Shown here: piece after piece, positions 1 to 7,004 of the stretch
Layout: every line of letters starts with the position of its first letter
How positions within the stretch are numbered: the first letter of the stretch is position 1
Assembly: GCF_000723205.1 (NCBI RefSeq)
Contig: NZ_HG315671.1
Location: 3,484,001-3,548,000 of the forward strand
DNA: 64,000 nucleotides
Direction: 5' to 3'
From: Formosa agariphila KMM 3901
GTDB taxonomy: Bacteria > Bacteroidota > Bacteroidia > Flavobacteriales > Flavobacteriaceae
Made by a program: the position numbers and the translations under genes
Notes under the pieces: generated by a model
What the model saw: the letters and a program-made list of their open reading frames with translations, nothing else
What the model was told of the DNA's origin: nothing
Database searches by the model: none

Positions 1-1644
1 ACAAATGTTAATCTAGGTTTTGATAATTTCAAAGTTAAAGGTAGCATTACTGGATTCACAGGATTCATCTATGACAACGGATGGATGAATGGCACTCCAG
101 AAGACTCTAATGCCTCACAAGCTAAAGATGCTATTATTGTAGCTGGAAATTATGAATTCACTGGAATTACTAGAGTTAAAAGTTTGACTATTTCAGGGAC
201 GGGAAGTGCTACGGTTGCAGAAAACGCAACATTATATATAGCTAATGATTTACTAGTCGATGATAACTTAATAGTAAACTCTACAAGTAATTCTTATGGA
301 AGTCTATATGTTAACGGTTCTTCAACAGGTAGTATGACTTATAATTTATGGGTTAAAGAATATGATACTAATGACCTAGTCACTGCTCCAGTTTATGGAG
401 AAGATTTCGGTACATTTGCTTCAAGAAACGAAACTAAATTAGCAACGAGTGGATCAAATTCACGAGTAAAAGAATTTGGTCCTTTCATTAAAAACCCAGG
501 AGTTTATTTAAAATGGGATTCATTAAATGAGAAAGATGAAATATTAGAAACAGCAGAAGGATATAGAGCTGCTACGAAAACCACTAGCGACAATATATTA
601 TCTTTTAAGGGCCTAAATCACACTACTAATTATAATAAATCCGTTGAACATGCTCCTGCTGGAGCAGCTTCTCAATGGAATTTAATTGGTAACCCGTACA
701 CAACTTACCTAAATATCCCTGAATTTGTTAACTATAACAAATCAAAAATGGAGAATGGTAAAGGTGGGGTTTATGCGTATAATGGAACGAACTGGACTGT
801 ATATAATGAAAGTAGCACGACACATATGGCGCCAGGCCAAGGGTTCTATATCGCTACACAATTAACTAGTACCACGATGAATTTCATTAGAGGAATGAGA
901 GAAGTTCAAGGAGGAGACGATTTTATAGCAGGAAGAACTACTGCGCCATCTCTTCTAACTTTAAATTTATCTACTTCGGCAGAAGAAAAACATAGTACCG
1001 AAATCTATTTTAACGACGAGACTACACTTGGATTAGACCAGGGATTTGACTCTAGTATCTTTGGTAATAATGCTTCTGGATTTACAATGTTTACACAATT
1101 AGTAGAATCAAATCCTAGTTATAAATTAGCAATTCAAACTATGCCAAATACGGCCTTAGACAACGAAGGGACTGCTATACCTTTAGGTATTATAGCTCCA
1201 AAAGGACAGCAAATTACTATTGATATTAAAGAAAATACTTTAAATAGCACGGCAACTATTATACTTGAAGATACTAAAACAAACACTTGGACGACATTAA
1301 CAGATAAGGCATATGTTTTTACTGCAGAAGAAAGCTTAAATGGTTTAGGGCGTTTTATATTACATGTTTCTGATGCTAATAGATTAAGTATAGTAGAAAA
1401 AAACACATTAGAATCTTTACAATTTTTCACAGGAAATAAGAGTATTAAAATAAAAGGTAATCTAGAAAAGAACACAAAAATAATCGTATACGATATTCAA
1501 GGTAGACAAATAAACAATTCTGTTTTATCCAATTCGGTAAACGAATACACTATTAACGCTAACAATTACAGTAGCGGGATATATATTGTGAAAGTTGAAA
1601 ATCAAGTTGGAAACCGAACTACCAAACGTGTTATTTTAAAATAA
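1..1644 (+). CDS. T9SS-secreted surface protein, C-terminal part (partial)
   Basis: The reading frame is open from the first base of the window, so this is the C-terminal part of a longer protein; the first internal ATG at 85 is not a convincing start. The last 75 or so residues form a type A T9SS sorting domain: a beta-sandwich with 'IIVYDIQGRQ' and 'SSGIYIVKV', ending in the basic 'RTTKRVILK'. Proteins with this tail are exported by the Sec and then the type IX system and attached to or released from the outer membrane; the tail is cleaved. The body is rich in Asn, Thr and Ser and shows no catalytic motif I recognise. It is probably an adhesin or scaffold. The stop lies 37 bases before the next gene. 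Confidence 0.85.
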   Translation, partial: TNVNLGFDNFKVKGSITGFTGFIYDNGWMNGTPEDSNASQAKDAIIVAGNYEFTGITRVKSLTISGTGSATVAENATLYIANDLLVDDNLIVNSTSNSYGSLYVNGSSTGSMTYNLWVKEYDTNDLVTAPVYGEDFGTFASRNETKLATSGSNSRVKEFGPFIKNPGVYLKWDSLNEKDEILETAEGYRAATKTTSDNILSFKGLNHTTNYNKSVEHAPAGAASQWNLIGNPYTTYLNIPEFVNYNKSKMENGKGGVYAYNGTNWTVYNESSTTHMAPGQGFYIATQLTSTTMNFIRGMREVQGGDDFIAGRTTAPSLLTLNLSTSAEEKHSTEIYFNDETTLGLDQGFDSSIFGNNASGFTMFTQLVESNPSYKLAIQTMPNTALDNEGTAIPLGIIAPKGQQITIDIKENTLNSTATIILEDTKTNTWTTLTDKAYVFTAEESLNGLGRFILHVSDANRLSIVEKNTLESLQFFTGNKSIKIKGNLEKNTKIIVYDIQGRQINNSVLSNSVNEYTINANNYSSGIYIVKVENQVGNRTTKRVILK

Positions 1645-1646
1645 CA

Positions 1647-1677
1647 TTTTGAATACAAAAAACTTAATTTATATTTG
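1647..1677 (+). promoter_or_regulatory. Near-consensus Bacteroidota promoter abutting a start codon
   Basis: TTTTG at 1647-1651 and TATATTTG at 1670-1677, spaced by 18 bases, match the Bacteroidota -33/-7 pattern (TTTG and TAnnTTTG). The -7 element ends only four bases before the ATG at 1682, so transcription should begin at or within a few bases of the start codon, giving a leaderless or almost leaderless message for the small secreted protein. Confidence 0.75.
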
Positions 1678-1681
1678 CACT

Positions 1682-1948
1682 ATGAAAAAGGAAAATAAAA
1701 ATACAGAAATAACTCGTAAAGAAGCCTTAAAAAAAATGGGGAAATACGCTGCGTTCACCGCTGTTGGGACATTTGCAGTACTAAGTCCTTTACGTGCTAA
1801 CGATAGAAGTACCCCAATTAATCCTGGAGGTGATGGTCAAGCGGGTGGCAATGAAGACACCGGTGTAAATATTAACCCTTCAGCTACTCAGCAAAATTCT
1901 TTCGAAGAAACACAAGTGGGCAATACTTCAGTAAAAAGTAACTTCTAA
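1682..1948 (+). CDS. Small secreted protein with Tat-like signal (possible RiPP precursor)
   Basis: An 88-residue protein starting at the ATG at 1682 directly behind a strong promoter; an upstream in-frame TTG at 1649 lies inside the promoter and is unlikely. Residues 9-18 read 'EITRKEALKK', followed by a hydrophobic stretch ending near 'LSPLRA', which looks like a twin-arginine-type signal with the second Arg replaced by Lys. The mature part is only about 50 residues, polar, Gly/Asn/Ser/Thr-rich, without Cys, and ends in 'NTSVKSNF'. No enzymatic domain can be made out. It is followed by a strong hairpin terminator and then by kinase and nucleotidyltransferase genes, so it could be a modified peptide precursor; it could equally be a small cell-surface protein linked to the preceding T9SS gene. 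Confidence 0.75.
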   Translation: MKKENKNTEITRKEALKKMGKYAAFTAVGTFAVLSPLRANDRSTPINPGGDGQAGGNEDTGVNINPSATQQNSFEETQVGNTSVKSNF

Positions 1949-1979
1949 TTGCAAGTTAAATTTGCTTATAAATACTTTA

Positions 1980-2057
1980 AATCTGTTAGTGACTATGTGA
2001 TATTATGGTTCGAGAAATCGAATGAATACACGATAATCACTAACAGATTATTTTTTT
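1980..2057 (+). terminator. Long nested hairpin followed by T7
   Basis: A 13-base perfect inverted repeat (1980-1992 with 2037-2049) encloses a second pairing region and an inner TTCGA-GAAA-TCGAA stem with a GNRA loop (2009-2022). Further bases pair between (TAT/ATA, GTG/CAC, TATT/AATA). The roughly 70-base hairpin is followed by seven T residues at 2051-2057. It should terminate or attenuate transcription from the small-protein promoter before the kinase gene. Confidence 0.7.
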
Positions 2058-2194
2058 GCATACGTATATTTCTGAACTAAAAAAATAAAAAAGAATGCGT
2101 CCTTATATATAAGCAAAAGCTAAATTTTTCTACTAAAGAATCTAAAGAGTTACTTGACGATATAGAACTTTTTTTAAGAGACAGAAGTATTCCT

Positions 2195-3079
2195 TTGAAA
2201 ACCGAATTAAAGAGTAAACTAAAAATTGACACCAATTACAGAAACATATCAAAGTCATACAAGACAAGTGACCATAAATTTACAATATATTTTCAAACAG
2301 ATACTTTATTAGAATACATACATCCTCAGATAGCTCATTTAGAATCCAAATTCGAAACTAAAGCAGACTATTGGTTTGATTTCTACGAAGAAAATAACCA
2401 AATTGTTTTTTTTAAGAACAATAATTTTATAAAAAATTATTCCCACACTGGATTTCATAAATTACAAGGGCAATTTAACACAGAATTTATTTGTTCTCTA
2501 TATTCAAAAAAAGAACATGATTGGTTAGGTATTTTTCACGCTTCAACCATATCTAACAAAAAAGAATCTATCATGCTTATTGGTAAGTCAGGAAGTGGAA
2601 AAAGCACTTTAACAACAATTCTGACTAACAGTGGATATAATTTAATAGCAGATGATAACACACCTATTCTTAGAAACAATTTAAACACTTATTATCTACC
2701 TGCTGGAATATCTGTCAAACCAGGCGCTTTTTCAAAAATTAAACGTATTGTACATAACTTTGACAATCTTCCTCAAAACTATCTAAAAAATCACAAAGGA
2801 GGGATTAAATACGTGCCTAGTTTAGAACCGGAAGTAAAACATGTCCCATGTAATACAATTGTATTAGTAAATTACCAACCTAAAAGCAAAGCTCTATTAG
2901 AACCAATTGATATTAAAACAGCTTTAGAGATATTAATTCCAGATTCTTGGATTTCTCCTAAACCAGAAAATGCAAAAGCCTTCTTGGACTGGATTAGTAC
3001 TGTTACTTTTTACAAACTTACATATAGCAATAATCAAGATGTTATTAATATCTTTTCAACTATCTTTGACAACGACTAA
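2195..3079 (+). CDS. HPr kinase-like protein (HprK-related small-molecule/peptide kinase)
   Basis: About 294 residues when started at the TTG at 2195. A Walker A loop 'GKSGSGKST' lies near residue 130, and 'LIADDNTPI' about 20 residues further corresponds to the acidic pair of the HPr kinase family. These P-loop kinases without a HPr partner are found in lasso-peptide and other peptide or polysaccharide clusters, where some phosphorylate a peptide tail. The start is uncertain: the frame stays open upstream to a TAA at 2078, coding-like, but has no ATG, GTG or other TTG. The protein is followed by the nucleotidyltransferase after 10 bases, so the two are very probably cotranscribed. The substrate is not known; the upstream small secreted protein is a candidate. 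Confidence 0.75.
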   Translation: MKTELKSKLKIDTNYRNISKSYKTSDHKFTIYFQTDTLLEYIHPQIAHLESKFETKADYWFDFYEENNQIVFFKNNNFIKNYSHTGFHKLQGQFNTEFICSLYSKKEHDWLGIFHASTISNKKESIMLIGKSGSGKSTLTTILTNSGYNLIADDNTPILRNNLNTYYLPAGISVKPGAFSKIKRIVHNFDNLPQNYLKNHKGGIKYVPSLEPEVKHVPCNTIVLVNYQPKSKALLEPIDIKTALEILIPDSWISPKPENAKAFLDWISTVTFYKLTYSNNQDVINIFSTIFDND

Positions 3080-3089
3080 ATAATCGTTT

Positions 3090-4163
3090 ATGAATCCTCT
3101 TGGAACTCCATTATCTGATATCGCTCACATATTGAGTTTTAATTCTGAAGACACTATTTCTTTAGAACAAGATATTAGTAATGAAAATTTAGATTGGGAA
3201 GCCATTGTAAAATTAGGTAGTAAACACCTTATTATACCAACGATTTACAGTCGACTTAAATCTAAAAAACTATTAAAGCTTTTACCTGAAGATCTTCAAG
3301 AGTATTTAAAATACATTTATAGTCTTAATAAAGAACGAAACGAATCTCTATTGAACGAAGTAAAACATATTAATTCTTGGTTTATAAAACAGAATATTGA
3401 ACATGTCTTTTTAAAAGGTGCGGCCATGATTGCTTCAAATTATTACGAAGATAGTGGAGAACGCATGCTTGGAGATATCGACCTTTTAGTACCTAAAGAA
3501 CAAAGTGAAAAAGCATTTCAAATTTTAGTTGATAAAGGTTATACCTATGCTAAAGAACCGACTATAAACCCTAAATACTTCGAGGACAAGCATCTTTTAA
3601 GGTTAGCTTCTAAAGATTATATTGGTGCAGTAGAAGTCCATTTTAAAGTATTAGATAAAGACCAAGAAGATTTACACCCAAAAGATGTATTAAAAGATAA
3701 AACGTTTATAAATATTACTGGGATACCTATTCCCCACCCTAAGCATTTACTAATTCATAACATCTTAAACTTTCAGATTAATGATTCTGGATCGTATTAC
3801 AATTATATCGGACTAAAAAACTGTTACGACTCTATTGTTTTACTTCCACATTTAAACCCTAAGGAGAGAAATGAATTGTTTAATAATCCTCATATATTAA
3901 ATAATTTAAACTTAGGAAGTTTATATTTTAAAGATATTCCTGAACCTCCACATTCCATTAGGGCAGCTTATTATCGAAGTATTTATAGTTTAAAAAACAG
4001 ATATAAAGCATTTAATTCTATTCATTACAAAACGTTAGCTTACCTAGATTTTTCAAAACTACTATTACACCGCTCCTGGTTTTTTATAATAAACAAAAAT
4101 TACAGAGCCGATGTCCTAAATGATAGAGAACGCATTAAAGAATTTATTAAATCGAAGTTGTAA
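3090..4163 (+). CDS. Nucleotidyltransferase family protein (NTP_transf_5 type)
   Basis: A 357-residue protein of the uncharacterised family-5 nucleotidyltransferases (DNA-polymerase-beta fold). The diagnostic stretch is 'FLKGAAMIASNYYE' followed by 'RMLGDIDLLV' near residues 108-135, where the two Asp residues of DIDLLV would bind metal. The rest is mainly helical. Relatives sit next to HprK-like kinases in lasso-peptide clusters and in exopolysaccharide clusters; in the pseudomycoidin case such a protein works on the phosphorylated peptide. It lies 10 bases after the kinase gene and converges on the acyl-CoA synthetase gene. The chemical role here is inferred from family and context only. 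Confidence 0.8.
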   Translation: MNPLGTPLSDIAHILSFNSEDTISLEQDISNENLDWEAIVKLGSKHLIIPTIYSRLKSKKLLKLLPEDLQEYLKYIYSLNKERNESLLNEVKHINSWFIKQNIEHVFLKGAAMIASNYYEDSGERMLGDIDLLVPKEQSEKAFQILVDKGYTYAKEPTINPKYFEDKHLLRLASKDYIGAVEVHFKVLDKDQEDLHPKDVLKDKTFINITGIPIPHPKHLLIHNILNFQINDSGSYYNYIGLKNCYDSIVLLPHLNPKERNELFNNPHILNNLNLGSLYFKDIPEPPHSIRAAYYRSIYSLKNRYKAFNSIHYKTLAYLDFSKLLLHRSWFFIINKNYRADVLNDRERIKEFIKSKL

Positions 4164-4265
4164 ATTTTAGATTTAAGCACATTAAGAAGCCTTTTAATAA
4201 CTTGATGAAAAGAACAGTAAGAAGGTAATAAAATCTAAATTTAAGCTATACTAGCCTGAATATTT

Positions 4266-6062
4266 TTAATCTGAATACATTTTATCTATAAGCTCTTTAT
4301 GCTTCTTCTGAATTACTTTTCGTTTCAGTTTTAAAGTTGCAGTTATTTCTCCAGACTCAATACTAAACTCTTTTGGTAGTAATGTGAATTTTTTAATTTT
4401 TTCGAATTTAGAGAACTCTTTCTGAAGCTCCTCAAATCGCTTTTCAAAAAGGGTTATAATCTGACTATTTGTAATTAAATCTTCAACATCTTTAAAGTTA
4501 ATTTTATGCTCAAGAGCATATTTTTTTAAATTATCGAAGCTTGGTACCGCCAAAGCTGTTACATATTTTTGCTGATCCCCAATTACTGCTATTTGTTCTA
4601 TAAAAGAATCGGTAATTAGTGCGTTTTCTAACTTTTGAGGTGCGATATATTTTCCTCCAGAAGTTTTCATTAAATCCTTAATTCTGTCAGTAATAATCAA
4701 GTTACCACTGTTATCTATTTTACCTGCATCTCCCGTTTTAAACCAACCACTTTCAAAGACTTCAGCAGTAGCTTCCGGTTTTTTATAATAGCCCTTCATT
4801 ACACCAGGACCTTTTACTAAAACCTCATTATTGTTTCCTATTTTTATTTGAGTGCCTTCTATAGGCTTTCCTGCAGAATTAAATTCAAAAAATGTATCTC
4901 CAAATAAACTTGCCGTTGCCGTTGTTTCGGTTAATCCATAACCACATTTTATATTAAGTCCAAACGAATGAAAAAACGAAACCATATCTGGCGCCAATGG
5001 AGCTCCTCCGCAAGGCATAAATTTTATACGTCCACCAAATACATCACGCAACTTACTTAACACCAACTTATCGGCTATATTGTATTTTAACTTCAAAGCT
5101 AGAGGCACGTTCTTTTCTAAGCGCTTATGCTTATTATAATAATTGTTACCTACTCCTAATGCCCAACTAGCCAGTTTCATTTTAGTAGGCGAAGCCTCTT
5201 TTCTTTTATCTTGAATTGCAGCAAAAATCTTTTCAAAAATTCGAGGTACTGTACACATTAAAGTAGGTTTTACTTCTGCAATAACATCTACAATTTTTTT
5301 AGGATCTTGATTAAAGTATACTTCAATTCCTTTTTTCAAGCAAAAGAATACCCAGCTTCTTTCGTAAATATGACTTAAGGGTAAAAAACTTAAAGAAACA
5401 TCCTTGTCTGAAACTTCTAACTCATAATCATGAGCCATTAATGAACCTCCAAAATTTGTATAATCTAACATAACACCCTTTGGTTCTCCTGTAGTTCCTG
5501 AGGTATAAATTATACTTGCTAAATCTTCTAATTCACGCTCATAATCCCTTTTCTGAAGTTCTATTTCAATAGTTTCAGAAGCTTTGAATGCTACAAAATC
5601 TTCTAAATACACTGAATTGTCTGAAGGTTGTAGCTTGATGGTTTTGGTTAACGCAACTATTAATTTTAGATAATTAGAACTATCTAAAAGCTCATAAGCT
5701 TTATCATATTCATTCTGATCACCAACAAAAAGCAGACTAACTTCTGCATCGTTAATGACATATTCAACTTCTTTCTTAGAGTTCGTTGCATAAATTGGAA
5801 TAGTTACAGCTCTAACACTCATAATTGCAAGATCTGCAATAATCCAATTAGGCATATTCTCTGAAAAAATAGCAACATTTTGCTGCGGTGTTATACCATA
5901 GTTAATAAGGGCTTTAGATAGTATTTCTATTCGAGATTCAAAATCTAACCAAGAAATACCTTCCCAAGTATTAAGTTCATTATTTTTAAAAAAAATTGCG
6001 TTTTTATTTCTAAAACGCTGACTATTTTCCTTTATCTCTTGTACTAAGTGTTTGTACTCCAT
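4266..6062 (-). CDS. Long-chain fatty acid-CoA ligase (AMP-forming)
   Basis: A 598-residue ANL-superfamily enzyme that activates fatty acids with ATP and CoA. The AMP-binding signature 'YTSGTTGEPKGVM' lies near residue 190, the A5 motif 'GYGLTETTA' near 380, and the hinge 'GWFKTGDAGKID' followed by 'DRIKDLMKTSGGKYIAP' near 440-475. Length and C-terminal 'KLKRKVIQKKH' fit the FadD/FAA1-like group rather than acetate or aminoacid activators. It stands alone, with a TAnnTTTG promoter about 50 bases upstream, and converges on the nucleotidyltransferase gene. Confidence 0.9.
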   Translation of the reverse strand: MEYKHLVQEIKENSQRFRNKNAIFFKNNELNTWEGISWLDFESRIEILSKALINYGITPQQNVAIFSENMPNWIIADLAIMSVRAVTIPIYATNSKKEVEYVINDAEVSLLFVGDQNEYDKAYELLDSSNYLKLIVALTKTIKLQPSDNSVYLEDFVAFKASETIEIELQKRDYERELEDLASIIYTSGTTGEPKGVMLDYTNFGGSLMAHDYELEVSDKDVSLSFLPLSHIYERSWVFFCLKKGIEVYFNQDPKKIVDVIAEVKPTLMCTVPRIFEKIFAAIQDKRKEASPTKMKLASWALGVGNNYYNKHKRLEKNVPLALKLKYNIADKLVLSKLRDVFGGRIKFMPCGGAPLAPDMVSFFHSFGLNIKCGYGLTETTATASLFGDTFFEFNSAGKPIEGTQIKIGNNNEVLVKGPGVMKGYYKKPEATAEVFESGWFKTGDAGKIDNSGNLIITDRIKDLMKTSGGKYIAPQKLENALITDSFIEQIAVIGDQQKYVTALAVPSFDNLKKYALEHKINFKDVEDLITNSQIITLFEKRFEELQKEFSKFEKIKKFTLLPKEFSIESGEITATLKLKRKVIQKKHKELIDKMYSD

Positions 6063-6114
6063 TACCCCGTTATTGGTTCAATTTACTATAGGACTTTACC
6101 TATATTAAAGCCCT

Positions 6115-6122
6115 CAAAGTTA
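6115..6122 (-). promoter_or_regulatory. -7 element (TAACTTTG) for the acyl-CoA ligase gene
   Basis: On the minus strand TAACTTTG matches TAnnTTTG and lies 53 bases before the ATG at 6062. No clear -33 element is visible. The remaining sequence up to the tRNA-Arg terminator is AT-rich and holds no other feature I can support. Confidence 0.4.
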
Positions 6123-6292
6123 CGAATAATTGCATTCTTATCACTCAAATTGAAGATTTTAGATTTCACACAATAATTTTATTATAGAATTTAATAAAGT
6201 GAATGGGTATATTATATATATAATAAAAATAAAGTGATTAAATTTGTATAGAATTAAAATTCACATCTTCAGATATTAAAAAATCACCAAAT

Positions 6293-6335
6293 AAAAAAAG
6301 TGTAATTATCTAACATTTAAAATAATTACACTTTT
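6293..6335 (-). terminator. Terminator of the tRNA-Arg transcript
   Basis: A perfect 14-base inverted repeat, AAAAGTGTAATTAT at 6296-6309 and its complement at 6322-6335, with a 12-base loop. Read on the minus strand it follows the tRNA by six bases and ends in a run of T residues (A residues at 6293-6299 on the plus strand), the layout of a rho-independent terminator. Confidence 0.75.
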
Positions 6336-6341
6336 AAACTG

Positions 6342-6415
6342 TGACCGCGAAGGGATTCGAACCCCCAACCCTCAGAGCCGAAATCTGATATTCTATCCAG
6401 TTGAACTACGCAGCC
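6342..6415 (-). tRNA. tRNA-Arg (anticodon TCG)
   Basis: The minus strand folds into a cloverleaf: acceptor GGCTGCG paired with CGCGGTC, D-stem GTTC/GAAT, anticodon stem TCAGA/TCTGA with loop TTTCGGC, and T-loop TTCGAAT. The anticodon is TCG, decoding CGA arginine codons. The discriminator is A. The CCA end is not encoded (the following bases are CAG). It lies 43 bases downstream of yqeY on the same strand. Confidence 0.92.
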
Positions 6416-6418
6416 ATT

Positions 6419-6438
6419 ATTCCTATCTACATAGGAAT
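6419..6438 (-). other. Small perfect hairpin between yqeY and tRNA-Arg
   Basis: ATTCCTAT-CTAC-ATAGGAAT is a perfect 8-base stem with a 4-base loop lying four bases from the 5' end of the tRNA. It has no T-run. It could be a weak terminator of yqeY or a processing signal in a yqeY-tRNA transcript. Confidence 0.45.
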
Positions 6439-6457
6439 TTAAAAATTATATTTTAAC

Positions 6458-6907
6458 CTAAACTAGGTTCTTTTTTACTAACGTTGAGATGGTCTTACCG
6501 TCTGCTTTACCTGCTAATTGCTGGTTAACAACACCCATAACTTTTCCCATATCTTTCATACCTTCTGCACCTAAATTAGAGATTGCTTCTAATACAACTT
6601 TCTCAATATCTGCTTCACTTAGTTGCTCTGGTAAAAACTGACTAATAACTTCGGCTTGTGCTAATTCTGGTTCGGCTAAATCTGTTCGGTTTTGTTCTGT
6701 AAAAATAGCAGCACTATCCTTACGTTGTTTTACCAATTTAGATAGTATTTTAATCTCTTGCTCTTCTGTAATTTCTTCTTTAGAACCTGATTCTGTTTGT
6801 GCTAATAACAACTCCGATTTTACTGCTCTTAAAGCAGCTAAGGCTGTTTGATCTTTGGCTTTCATAGCAGCTTTCATAGCTGTCATGATATCTTGTTGTA
6901 AACCCAT
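6458..6907 (-). CDS. GatB/YqeY domain-containing protein
   Basis: A 149-residue, highly charged helical protein of the YqeY family, which shares the tail domain of the GatB subunit of the tRNA-dependent amidotransferase. The N-terminal 'LQQDIMTAMKAAMKAKD' and the C-terminal 'GKVMGVVNQQLAGKADGKTIS' are typical and the length is normal. Its exact role is not established; family members are thought to bind tRNA, which fits the neighbouring tRNA-Arg. It lies downstream of ftsZ, separated by a terminator, and has its own promoter-like element. Confidence 0.9.
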   Translation of the reverse strand: MGLQQDIMTAMKAAMKAKDQTALAALRAVKSELLLAQTESGSKEEITEEQEIKILSKLVKQRKDSAAIFTEQNRTDLAEPELAQAEVISQFLPEQLSEADIEKVVLEAISNLGAEGMKDMGKVMGVVNQQLAGKADGKTISTLVKKNLV

Positions 6908-6922
6908 AATTTTAATTTACTG

Positions 6923-6930
6923 CGAAGATA
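6923..6930 (-). promoter_or_regulatory. -7-like element (TATCTTCG) for yqeY
   Basis: TATCTTCG on the minus strand deviates by one base from TAnnTTTG and lies 15 bases before the yqeY ATG, just downstream of the ftsZ terminator, where a new promoter would be expected. Confidence 0.4.
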
Positions 6931-6936
6931 AAAGAA

Positions 6937-6968
6937 AAACCCAAAAACATCATAGAGTTTCTGGGTTT
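6937..6968 (-). terminator. Terminator at the end of the dcw cluster
   Basis: On the minus strand AAACCCAGAAAC and GTTTTTGGGTTT pair around an 8-base loop and are followed by TTCTTTT. It lies 36 bases after the ftsZ stop codon and closes the division cluster. Confidence 0.75.
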
Positions 6969-7004
6969 AAATGGTAATTAATTGAACTAAAATCTGCTAT
7001 TAAT

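Noticed and set aside
1134-1475. 113-residue open frame on the minus strand
   Set aside because: Antisense to the T9SS protein, whose sorting domain fixes the coding strand.
2095-2112. ATG upstream of the kinase gene as its start
   Set aside because: It is in another frame and meets a stop after five codons (MRPYI); it would need a frameshift for which there is no slippery sequence.
2195-4163. Kinase and nucleotidyltransferase as a toxin-antitoxin pair (MNT/HEPN or AbiEii type)
   Set aside because: The nucleotidyltransferase has the family-5 pattern with long helical body, the partner is a P-loop kinase and not HEPN or AbiEi, and both are larger than usual for such modules.
4164-4265. TTTAGATTT/AAATCTAAA inverted repeat between the nucleotidyltransferase and acyl-CoA ligase genes as a terminator
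   Set aside because: Only nine bases of A/T-rich pairing with a loop of over 50 bases; too weak to list as a feature.
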